From: URNF01 sp045634325
Lineage (GTDB): Bacteria; Bacillota; Clostridia; Oscillospirales; Acutalibacteraceae
DNA: 49,346 nt
Reading direction: 5' to 3'
NCBI GenBank assembly: GCA_045634325.1
Contig: JAZRAA010000010.1
Span: 1-49,346 of the forward strand
A model generated the notes under the pieces. It was not told the DNA's origin, searched no databases, and was given only the letters and a program-made list of their open reading frames with translations. This document shows, in pieces, positions 42,499 through 49,346 of the stretch. Numbering within the stretch: position 1 is the stretch's first letter; every line of letters begins with the position of its first letter. Made by a program: the position numbers and the translations under genes.

Positions 42499-43854
42499 TT
42501 ACATCTTTACAATGCCCAATCCGTCTAACACAGAGGACAGACAGATAAGCACAATGAAAATGGGTGCGATATACTTGATAACCACCACAAACAGTTTTTC
42601 TTGTTTGAAAGGACCATATGCTTTCATTTCTTCAATAAGTGTTTTAGGCTTGATGACATAACCCACGAAAACACAAGTAAAGAACGCCACTATCGGCATC
42701 AAAACACTGTTACTGATAAAGTCGAACATATCAAGGAAAGTCATACCGGCGACGGTGATATTGCTCAAAACACCAAAACCAAGTGCTGACGGCACGCCCA
42801 ACAACAAACTCAAACCCAGAATTATCAAACAACATTTTTTACGTTCAATGCCGAATTTATCTTTGACCACCGACACAACCGTTTCCATCAACGAAATCGA
42901 AGAAGTCAGTGCCGCAAACAATACCAACAGGAAAAATAAAGCGCCAACAACAGCACCACCGGTCATCGAAGAAAACACGCGCGGCAACGTAATAAACATC
43001 AGGCTCGGTCCTTTTCCCAAAGCCGCTTCATCACCACCGGAAAAAGCAAACACGCCGGGGATAATCATCAAGCCCGCCAAAAACGCCACACCGGTATCAA
43101 AAATTTCAATGTAGTGTACCGAAGATTCGAGATTGACATCCTTTTTCAGATATGAACCGTATGTAATCATAATACCCATCGCAATGGACATGGAATAAAA
43201 CAACTGTCCCATTGCCGCCAGCACGGTGGTAACCGAAAAACGAGAGAAATCGGGTTTCAGATAGTAAACAACGCCGTCCATCGCTCCCGGCATAAACATC
43301 GTATACACGGCAACGAAAAGGGTGAGAACAACCAACAACGGCATCATAAATTTGCTGACTTTTTCTACGCCTTTTTCTACACCGAACAACACAATCAATG
43401 CCGTGGCACCCAAAAACAGCGCAAACCACAAAAGCGGTTCAAACGGCTGCTCGATAAAACTTTCGAAAAAGCCATTTACTGCCGCCGCCGTGCCACCACC
43501 CGACAGGTAAACTGCAGTATATTTAGCAACCCAACCACCGATAACCGAATAATACGGCAGTATGATAAAAGGAATAACAGCGGCTATAACGCCTATGAAT
43601 TTATATTTCTTATGCAGCATACCAAAGGCATTTATAGCGCTCTGCCCTGTTTTTCTGCCCAGAGAAATTTCCGCACACAGCAACGCAAAACCAAACGTGA
43701 CCGACAGCAAAACATACGCCAACAAGAAAACACCACCGCCGTATTTTGCCGCCAAATACGGAAATCTCCAAATATTACCTAAACCGACAGCAGAACCTGC
43801 CGCCGCTAAGACAAAACCGATTTTTCCGGTAAAACTGCTTCTTTTTTCACCCAT
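42499..43854 (-). CDS. Sodium-dependent transporter, neurotransmitter:sodium symporter (SNF) family
   Basis: The 451-residue protein has about 11-12 TM helices. TM1 reads G-K-I-G-F-V-L-A-A-A-G-S-A-V-G-L-G-N-I-W-R-F-P-Y, the family hallmark with sodium and substrate ligands. Bacterial members import amino acids such as tryptophan, tyrosine or leucine; specificity cannot be read. I start at ATG 43852-43854 behind AAGGAG; in-frame codons further up would run through the secG terminator. A charged N-terminus (GEKRSS) is cytosolic. Confidence 0.92.
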   Translation of the reverse strand: MGEKRSSFTGKIGFVLAAAGSAVGLGNIWRFPYLAAKYGGGVFLLAYVLLSVTFGFALLCAEISLGRKTGQSAINAFGMLHKKYKFIGVIAAVIPFIILPYYSVIGGWVAKYTAVYLSGGGTAAAVNGFFESFIEQPFEPLLWFALFLGATALIVLFGVEKGVEKVSKFMMPLLVVLTLFVAVYTMFMPGAMDGVVYYLKPDFSRFSVTTVLAAMGQLFYSMSIAMGIMITYGSYLKKDVNLESSVHYIEIFDTGVAFLAGLMIIPGVFAFSGGDEAALGKGPSLMFITLPRVFSSMTGGAVVGALFFLLVLFAALTSSISLMETVVSVVKDKFGIERKKCCLIILGLSLLLGVPSALGFGVLSNITVAGMTFLDMFDFISNSVLMPIVAFFTCVFVGYVIKPKTLIEEMKAYGPFKQEKLFVVVIKYIAPIFIVLICLSSVLDGLGIVKM

Positions 43855-43906
43855 ATCGTTACAACTCCTTCCTGTGACATTATTTTCGGTATTATCACTT
43901 AAACAA

Positions 43907-43932
43907 AAACTCCCCGCAGCAGCGGGGAGTTT
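43907..43932 (-). terminator. Terminator after secG
   Basis: Arms AAACTCCCCGC and GCGGGGAGTTT with a 4-nt loop; the minus strand continues TTTTTGTTT. The transporter gene follows, so it may have partial readthrough. Confidence 0.88.
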
Positions 43933-43943
43933 CTCACGCCAAC

Positions 43944-44186
43944 TTACAGATTGGAAATGAGCATTGCAACCAACACCAACACAAAAAACACAATGGCAAT
44001 CCATTTGGTCCATTTGGCGAGGAAAGCATTGAAGGTTTTAGCTCTGCCTTTTTCCATAAACGAATCTGCCGCGCCGGAAATGACACCCATATTGGACTCA
44101 TGACCTTCCTGCAACAAAATAATCGCAATGATGACAATCGCCAACACAATCAGCACAATGCCAAAAATAATTTCTAAAGCGCCCAT
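43944..44186 (-). CDS. secG: Protein-export subunit SecG
   Basis: SecG stabilises the SecYEG channel. The 80-residue protein has two TM helices (about 4-25 and 60-79) and the conserved linker L-L-Q-E-G (24-28) and G-A-A-D-S-F region. ATG 44184-44186 is chosen because GGAGGT lies 6 nt upstream; an in-frame codon at 44216 would add ten residues. rnr and smpB, frequent neighbours of secG, are not present. Confidence 0.93.
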   Translation of the reverse strand: MGALEIIFGIVLIVLAIVIIAIILLQEGHESNMGVISGAADSFMEKGRAKTFNAFLAKWTKWIAIVFFVLVLVAMLISNL

Positions 44187-44227
44187 ATTGGTACCTCCAT
44201 TTAGGTTTATATCCATAATTCCGTACT

Positions 44228-44256
44228 ACTATAACACATATTTACAAAAAATGCAA
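44228..44256 (-). promoter_or_regulatory. Vegetative promoter of secG
   Basis: TTGCAT (44251-44256) and TATAGT (44228-44233) are 17 nt apart on the minus strand, about 40 nt before secG. Confidence 0.7.
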
Positions 44257-44344
44257 TCAAAATTTTTGCGAGTGGTATAATTTTCGAAAAAATACACATT
44301 TTAAACGTGACAACGGATACAACTTGCGTTTGCGTAACCGCTGT

Positions 44345-44390
44345 CAAAAAGCCGCTATCGACCGCACGCTTTTGTGCTTTCGACAGCGGT
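44345..44390 (-). terminator. Terminator after parC
   Basis: A two-part stem, CCGCT-x-TCGA with TCGA-x-AGCGG and an inner GCAC/GTGC, is followed on the minus strand by CTTTTTG. It begins within 10 nt of the parC stop. Confidence 0.82.
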
Positions 44391-44396
44391 TTTCTT

Positions 44397-46643
44397 TTAT
44401 TCCAGTGTCAACTGCTCACCAAAATCCTCTGCCAAAGGCATTGCGCCCGCCGCAGGCAAATTCTTGGTACGATAGCGGTTTTCTTTATTCAGTGTTTGAG
44501 GGGCATACAACTCCACCGACTGTAAGCGGTGTTTGCCTTTTAGCGTCATCGCTTGCACACCGATAGTGGAACGTGTGGTCTTCATCTGAATGGCACCCGT
44601 ATGCACCAGCAAACGACGACCGGACGTGGCAGTGAACAACACTTCCCCATCCTTTTCCATGTGCAACATGGCAACCAGCGGACTTTTATCACTGTATGCA
44701 CCAATAAGTTTACGGCGGTTATTTTTGGTCATATACGCCGACAATTCCACCTTGGCAACCTTGCCGTTTTCAAAGCAGAATAACATAAAGCCTGTAAACG
44801 CATCTGTCACCGCCATATATTTGGCATTTTCACCCGCATCAAACTTCAGTTTGGATGCCGCAAAATCGCCCATACTGCTCGCCTTGGTGTCGGAGAACTC
44901 GGATGCTTTGCTCTTATACACGGTTGCTTTGTCGGTAAAGAACAAAAGATTGGCGCGATTAGTGGTTTCCACCGCACGCAGCACTTCATCCCCTTCTTTC
45001 AGTTTCTGTTCACTGTTCATGCGCAAAGAAGCGGGAGTGATTTTCTTGAAATAGCCCTCTTTCGTGAAGAACAAGGTGCAGGGATAATCGGGAATTTCTT
45101 CCGCTTCCTCCGCTTCTGCTTGCTGCACCTGTGCAGCATGTAACAAAACGGATTTACGCGGCATACCGTATTTCGTCGAGACTTCTTCAAGTTCTTTGAT
45201 GATGATACGGCGCACCTTGGATGCATGTGCGAGGATATCCTCCATCTCGGTGATGGCTTTTTCCAGCTCCTCGATTTCCGCAATACGTTTCATGATAAAT
45301 TCACGGTTCAAATGCCGCAGTTTAATTTCCGCAACATATTCCGCCTGCGTTTTATCGATGCCAAATCCAATCATCAAATTGGGGATAACTTCGCTTTCTT
45401 CTTCCGTGTTGCGAACAATGGAAATCGCTTTATCAATGTCCAGCAAAATCTTGGAAAGACCTTTGAGCAAATGCAACTTATCTTTCGCTTTTTGCAGGTC
45501 AAAGAACACACGACGGCGCACACATTCCATACGGAAAGCAATCCATTCTTCCAAGATAGCTTTCACACCCATTACCTGCGGCACGCCACCGATGAGAACG
45601 TTAAAATTACACGCAAAACTGTCTTCAAGCGGTGTCAGAGCATACAAACGATTCATCAACTTATCAGGGTCGGTGCCACGTTTTAAGTCGATGGTGATTT
45701 TAAGGCCCTGTAAACCAATTTCATTACGGACATCCGAAATTTCACGAATTTTACCCGCTTTGACCAATTCCACCATTTTCGCAATGATAGCTTCTACTGT
45801 AGTGGTATACGGAATTTCGGTAATATCGATGCAGTTGGCAGATTTATCATAGCTGTAAACCGCACGCACTTTGATACTGCCTTTACCGGTCTCATACACT
45901 TTTTCCATCGCTTCACGGTCATATAAAATCTGACCGCCGCCGGGAAAATCGGGGGCAAGCAACGTATCCGCTACCGCATGATCTTTATCCTTCATCATAG
46001 CGATAACGGTATCGCACACTTCTTTTAAGTTGAACGAGCAGATATTGCTCGCCATGCCGACCGCAATACCCATATTATTGTTCACCAAAATCGAAGGGAA
46101 CGTCACCGGTAACAAGGTCGGTTCTTTCATAGTGGCATCGTAGTTGTCCACAAAATCCACCGTTTGTTTATCAATATCACGGAACAGTTCCGCCGCAATA
46201 GCTTCGAGTTTCGCTTCGGTATAACGGGAAGCGGCATATTCCATATCGCTGGAATACGCACGACCAAAGTTACCTTTCGAATCCACGTACGGATGCAACA
46301 ACGATTGATTGCCTTTGGACAGACGTACCATCGTTTCATAAATTGCCGCGTCGCCGTGGGGATTGAGTTTCATGGTCGCACCCACGATGTTCGCCGATTT
46401 CACACGAGCGGAACCCAGCAAATTCATTTTGTACATGGTATATAACAGTTTACGGTGAGAGGGTTTAAAGCCGTCGATTTCCGGAATCGCACGGGACATA
46501 ATCACACTCATTGCATACGGCATATAGTTAATACGCAAGGTATCCGTGATGGCTTGCGCCTCTATCTCCCCTGCACCTACAATATGTGCATTCTCCGGCA
46601 GTTTTTCCACCGCTGTTACAGACGGTTTTGCTTTCTTTGCCAT
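44397..46643 (-). CDS. parC: DNA topoisomerase IV-like subunit A
   Basis: The 748-residue type IIA topoisomerase A subunit has the active-site Tyr141 in AASRYTE, a winged-helix core and a C-terminal beta-pinwheel region. The QRRGG GyrA box is not seen, which favours ParC over GyrA. In the quinolone-resistance region the motif is HGDAAIYE (96-103): Ala99 replaces the usual Ser80 of E. coli ParC, while Glu103 is kept. It follows parE by 32 nt; a GGAGG site precedes the ATG. Confidence 0.9.
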   Translation of the reverse strand: MAKKAKPSVTAVEKLPENAHIVGAGEIEAQAITDTLRINYMPYAMSVIMSRAIPEIDGFKPSHRKLLYTMYKMNLLGSARVKSANIVGATMKLNPHGDAAIYETMVRLSKGNQSLLHPYVDSKGNFGRAYSSDMEYAASRYTEAKLEAIAAELFRDIDKQTVDFVDNYDATMKEPTLLPVTFPSILVNNNMGIAVGMASNICSFNLKEVCDTVIAMMKDKDHAVADTLLAPDFPGGGQILYDREAMEKVYETGKGSIKVRAVYSYDKSANCIDITEIPYTTTVEAIIAKMVELVKAGKIREISDVRNEIGLQGLKITIDLKRGTDPDKLMNRLYALTPLEDSFACNFNVLIGGVPQVMGVKAILEEWIAFRMECVRRRVFFDLQKAKDKLHLLKGLSKILLDIDKAISIVRNTEEESEVIPNLMIGFGIDKTQAEYVAEIKLRHLNREFIMKRIAEIEELEKAITEMEDILAHASKVRRIIIKELEEVSTKYGMPRKSVLLHAAQVQQAEAEEAEEIPDYPCTLFFTKEGYFKKITPASLRMNSEQKLKEGDEVLRAVETTNRANLLFFTDKATVYKSKASEFSDTKASSMGDFAASKLKFDAGENAKYMAVTDAFTGFMLFCFENGKVAKVELSAYMTKNNRRKLIGAYSDKSPLVAMLHMEKDGEVLFTATSGRRLLVHTGAIQMKTTRSTIGVQAMTLKGKHRLQSVELYAPQTLNKENRYRTKNLPAAGAMPLAEDFGEQLTLE

Positions 46644-46675
46644 TATGTGCCTCCAAATTCTGATTTTACAATGTC

Positions 46676-48664
46676 TTAGCTCAAATCTACCATATCCAGA
46701 TATTCTGCGCCGTGGTCAGCAATATATTGCTTACGCCCACTTAAATTGTCGCCCAACAGAATATCGAACATCTCTGCCGTCGCCTCCGCTTGCGCGGGGT
46801 CCACTCGCACCAAACGGCGTGTGGCGGGATTCATGGTGGTCAACGACATCATTTCGGGGTCGTTTTCACCAAGACCTTTGGAACGCTGAATGGTGTATTT
46901 CTTCCCGTCCAATTTCGCCAAAATTTCCGCTTTTTCCGCATCATTATAGGCAAAATACGTGTCATCCTTGCAAGTGATTTCATACAACGGTGTTTCCGCA
47001 ATAAACACACGCCCCGTGTTGATGAGGGTCGGCGTTAAGCGATACAACATCGTTAAAATCAAGGTGCGAATCTGGAAGCCGTCCACGTCAGCGTCGGTAC
47101 AAATGATGACCTTGTTAAAACGCAAGAGGTTCAAATCAAAGGTGACCATCTCTTTATTAGAGGTTTTAACTTCCACGCCGCAACCGAGCACTTTAATAAG
47201 GTCGGTAATGATTTCGGTTTTGAAAATGCGGGAATATTCCGCTTTCAAACAGTTGAGGATTTTACCACGCACAGGGATAATCGCTTGAAAATCAGGATTG
47301 CGCGCCTGCACGCAAGCACCCATAGCAGATTTACCCTCCACGATGAACAATTCGCGTTCGGATACATCACGACTACGGCAATCCACAAAGGTTTCCACAC
47401 GAGAGGTCAAATCATTACTGGATTGCAAAGTTTTCTTGAGATTTAAACGGGTATTTTCCGCTTTTTCACGGCTGCGTTTATTGATGAGGATTTGCTCCGC
47501 CATCTTATCCGCTTCCGCTTTATTCTCCAGGAAAAACACTTCCAGATTATGCCGCAAGAAATCGGTCATCGCCTCTTGGATAAACTTGTTGGTGATAGCC
47601 TTTTTGGTTTGGTTTTCATACGACGTCTGCGTAGAGAACGAAGAAGAAACCAAGAGCAAACAGTCCTGAACGTCCTGATAACTGATTTTGCTTTCGTTTT
47701 TCAGGTACTTGCCATTTTGACGCAAATACGCATCCACCTGTGATACAAACGCAGAGCGCACCGCTTTTTCAGGCGAACCGCCGTGTTCCAACCAACTGGA
47801 ATTGTGGTAATATTCCTGCATAGCCAGTTTGTTGGAAATGCACATTGCCACATTGAGTTTCACTTTATAATCCGGCTTGTCCGCACGGTCACGACCCTGC
47901 CGTTCTGCCGTCCAGAACTGCACACCTGTCAAAGTGGCATCCCCCGCCACCTCGGTCAGATAATCTACGATACCGTTTTCATATACGAACTCTTCCGTAT
48001 TAAAGCCTTTATCCTGTTGTACTTTCAGCACGAAACGCAGGTTGTTATTTACAATCGCCTGGCGGCGCATAATATCACGATAATATTCCACCGGAATGTT
48101 GATGTCGGTAAACACCTCTAAGTCGGGTTTCCAACGGATGATAGTACCGGTATCACGCTTATTGTACGGCTCCTTTTGCAAACCGCCGACGTTTTCGCCT
48201 TTTTCAAAGTGTAAAGTATATTTAAACCCATCACGACGCACTTCTACGTCCATATATTCCGAAGAATACTGGGTTGCACAAGCACCAAGACCGTTTAAGC
48301 CCAACGAAAACTCATAGTTTTCAGCGGCGTTGGTGTTATATTTACCACCCGCATACATTTCGCAGAAAATCAATTCCCAGTTATACCGTTCTTCTTTCGG
48401 GTTGTAATCCACCGGTATACCACGACCGAAATCCTGCACCTCAATAGAGCCGTCTGCGAAACAGGTAGTGACAATATGGTCACCGTGTCCCTCGCGCGCT
48501 TCATCAATGGAGTTGGAAAGGATTTCAAACACCGCATGTTGACAGCCTTCCAGACCGTCAGAACCGAAAATAACCGCCGGACGTTTACGCACACGTTCGG
48601 CGCCTTTTAATGATGTGATACTTTCGTTACCATAACCCGTTTTCTTTTGTGCCATTTCATTCAT
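46676..48664 (-). CDS. parE: DNA topoisomerase IV-like subunit B with divergent TOPRIM motifs
   Basis: The 662-residue subunit has the GHKL ATPase with E47 (FEILSNSIDEA), N51 and D78, an ATP lid G-L-N-G-L-G, and QTK (352-354). The TOPRIM domain keeps E443 and D524/D526/D528 but differs from the usual form: EGKSAMGAC instead of EGDSAGGS, and TDADVDGFQI instead of TDADVDGSHI. That divergence is typical of a second topoisomerase set. The Met1 ATG at 48664 has only a weak upstream site; Met4 is possible. Confidence 0.9.
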   Translation of the reverse strand: MNEMAQKKTGYGNESITSLKGAERVRKRPAVIFGSDGLEGCQHAVFEILSNSIDEAREGHGDHIVTTCFADGSIEVQDFGRGIPVDYNPKEERYNWELIFCEMYAGGKYNTNAAENYEFSLGLNGLGACATQYSSEYMDVEVRRDGFKYTLHFEKGENVGGLQKEPYNKRDTGTIIRWKPDLEVFTDINIPVEYYRDIMRRQAIVNNNLRFVLKVQQDKGFNTEEFVYENGIVDYLTEVAGDATLTGVQFWTAERQGRDRADKPDYKVKLNVAMCISNKLAMQEYYHNSSWLEHGGSPEKAVRSAFVSQVDAYLRQNGKYLKNESKISYQDVQDCLLLVSSSFSTQTSYENQTKKAITNKFIQEAMTDFLRHNLEVFFLENKAEADKMAEQILINKRSREKAENTRLNLKKTLQSSNDLTSRVETFVDCRSRDVSERELFIVEGKSAMGACVQARNPDFQAIIPVRGKILNCLKAEYSRIFKTEIITDLIKVLGCGVEVKTSNKEMVTFDLNLLRFNKVIICTDADVDGFQIRTLILTMLYRLTPTLINTGRVFIAETPLYEITCKDDTYFAYNDAEKAEILAKLDGKKYTIQRSKGLGENDPEMMSLTTMNPATRRLVRVDPAQAEATAEMFDILLGDNLSGRKQYIADHGAEYLDMVDLS

Positions 48665-48695
48665 CCGTTCTTTTGGTAATTAAATATTGATATAT

Positions 48696-48724
48696 ATTCT
48701 ACCCCTAAAATCCCGTTTCGTCAA
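48696..48724 (-). promoter_or_regulatory. Vegetative promoter of parE-parC
   Basis: TTGACG (48719-48724) and TAGAAT (48696-48701) are 17 nt apart on the minus strand, about 30 nt before parE. Confidence 0.75.
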
Positions 48725-48753
48725 GTGAGGTTTACTTTTACAGATAAAAGTTT

Positions 48754-48782
48754 AGGGCAAGGAGATTGTACCTCCTTGCCCT
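48754..48782 (-). terminator. Terminator after the repeat-protein gene
   Basis: Arms GGGCAAGGAG and CTCCTTGCCC enclose a 7-nt loop directly after the stop. The U tract is weak (TAAACTTTTA). Confidence 0.72.
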
Positions 48783-48792
48783 GCTGGTTACA

Positions 48793-49346
48793 TTAGATTT
48801 TAACACCGTTTTTAACGTTGTAGTATTTGCCGCTATACAGCACCTTGCCGGTATAGTTAAAGTTGACTTGGCCACCGGATACGTAATACCACGTGTTGTT
48901 GTATTTCACAAGTGTAGTATCTTTCACCCATTTACCGCCGTTTACGTGGTACCATACGTTATTGTACTTAACGAGGGTGTTAGAGGTGTTCATCACACCG
49001 TCTTTTACGTAATACCAAGCACCGCCGTAGCTGACCAAGGTAGTATCTTTCACCCATTTGCCACCATTTACGTGATGCCATACGTTATTGTACTTAACGA
49101 GGGTGTTAGAGGTGTTCATCACACCGTCTTTTACGTAATACCACGCGCCGCCATAGCTAACCAGAGTGGTATCTTTCACCCATTTACCGCCGTTTACGTG
49201 ATACCATACGTTATTGTACTTGACGAGGGTGTTGGAAGTGTTCATTACACCGTCTTTCACGTAATACCAAGTGCCACCGTAGCTGACCAAGGTAGTATCT
49301 TTCACCCATTTGCCGCCGTTTACGTGATACCATACGTTATTGTACT
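48793..49346 (-). CDS. Secreted or surface protein, C-terminal repeat region (5' end outside window)
   Basis: The frame is open from the window edge to TAA at 48793-48795. It consists of 42-residue units, each made of two 21-residue half-units of the form T-L-V-x-Y-x-x-x-W-Y-x-V-x-x-G. It ends in a degenerate unit, NFNYTGKVLYSGKYYNVKNGVKI (split as NFNYTG, KVLYSGKYY, NVKNGVKI). Repeats of this W-Y-Y-V type occur at the ends of clostridial exoproteins and resemble glucan- or choline-binding repeats; the ligand is unknown. The catalytic or functional part and the signal peptide lie beyond the edge. Confidence 0.85.
   Translation of the reverse strand, partial: YNNVWYHVNGGKWVKDTTLVSYGGTWYYVKDGVMNTSNTLVKYNNVWYHVNGGKWVKDTTLVSYGGAWYYVKDGVMNTSNTLVKYNNVWHHVNGGKWVKDTTLVSYGGAWYYVKDGVMNTSNTLVKYNNVWYHVNGGKWVKDTTLVKYNNTWYYVSGGQVNFNYTGKVLYSGKYYNVKNGVKI
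48892..49346 (-). repeat. Tandem repeat, exact 126-bp period, within the exoprotein gene
   Basis: ATTGTACT recurs at 48961, 49087, 49213 and 49339, each 126 bp apart. Copies differ by only a few, mostly silent, bases. The region starts degenerating near 48892 and continues past the window edge. Confidence 0.93.

Noticed and set aside
43854..44013. Longer SNF transporter starting at 44013
   Set aside because: The extension would cover the secG 3' end and its terminator; the AAGGAG-ATG at 43854 begins the conserved N-terminus.
48892..49346. CRISPR array
   Set aside because: The 126-bp units are contiguous with no unique spacers and form one open reading frame with a 42-residue protein period.

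Overview
All 49 kb reads as chromosome of a spore-forming Firmicute, most likely a clostridial (Oscillospirales/Eubacteriales-type) bacterium. The evidence is a T-box leader on alaS, the tig-clpP-clpX-lon-ysxC order, the yicC/yloC-to-spoVM cluster known from Bacillus subtilis, SpoIVA, a SpoIVFB-like protease with a mother-cell-type promoter, and strong AGGAGG ribosome binding sites throughout. Every gene I can support lies on the minus strand, so transcription runs from the high-coordinate end to the low one. I see no tRNA, rRNA, CRISPR array, transposase or phage gene.

Layout in order of transcription. 49346-48793: C-terminal part of a secreted protein built from 42-residue tandem repeats. 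48724-44345: parE-parC, a type IIA topoisomerase pair with its own promoter and terminator. 44256-43907: secG. 43854-42464: a sodium:neurotransmitter-symporter family transporter. 42426-28660: one long housekeeping cluster, yicC-remA-gmk-rpoZ-priA-def-fmt-yugP-rsmB-rlmN-prpC-prkC-rsgA-thiN, then a 48-codon membrane peptide gene and a 29-codon gene that I identify as spoVM. It starts at a TTGACA/TAAAAT promoter and ends at a strong terminator. 28611-26472: a MacA/MacB-like adaptor and permease without an ATPase. 26433-25041: murA. 25023-23700: walJ and rlmH. 23692-18728: a sporulation and radical-SAM cluster (spoIVA, a shortened SpoIVFA-like protein, a SpoIVFB-like protease, and a TIGR03960/TIGR03936 pair), led by a sigma-E-type promoter. 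18695-18137: rplS with a leader. 18115-11918: two signal peptidases, rbgA, rnhB, yraN, an M19 dipeptidase, thrC and a phosphoesterase. 11896-5466: tig-clpP-clpX-lon-ysxC, protein folding and turnover. 5454-762: an alanine T-box followed by alaS, a HIT protein, a DEDDh exonuclease and mscL. 578-1: the N-terminus of a secreted protein that leaves the window.

Functional links. Two separate loci encode partners of spore coat assembly: SpoVM (28.7 kb) is the membrane anchor of SpoIVA (22.1-23.6 kb) in Bacillus. The PrkC kinase and PrpC phosphatase sit with RsgA and 16S/23S rRNA modification enzymes, giving a translation and cell-wall signalling block. The most useful points for follow-up are the tiny spoVM gene and its 48-codon neighbour, the SpoIVFA-like protein without a LytM domain, the T-box that appears to control mscL and a zinc-ribbon exonuclease, the zinc-ribbon MscL itself, and the divergent TOPRIM motif of ParE.
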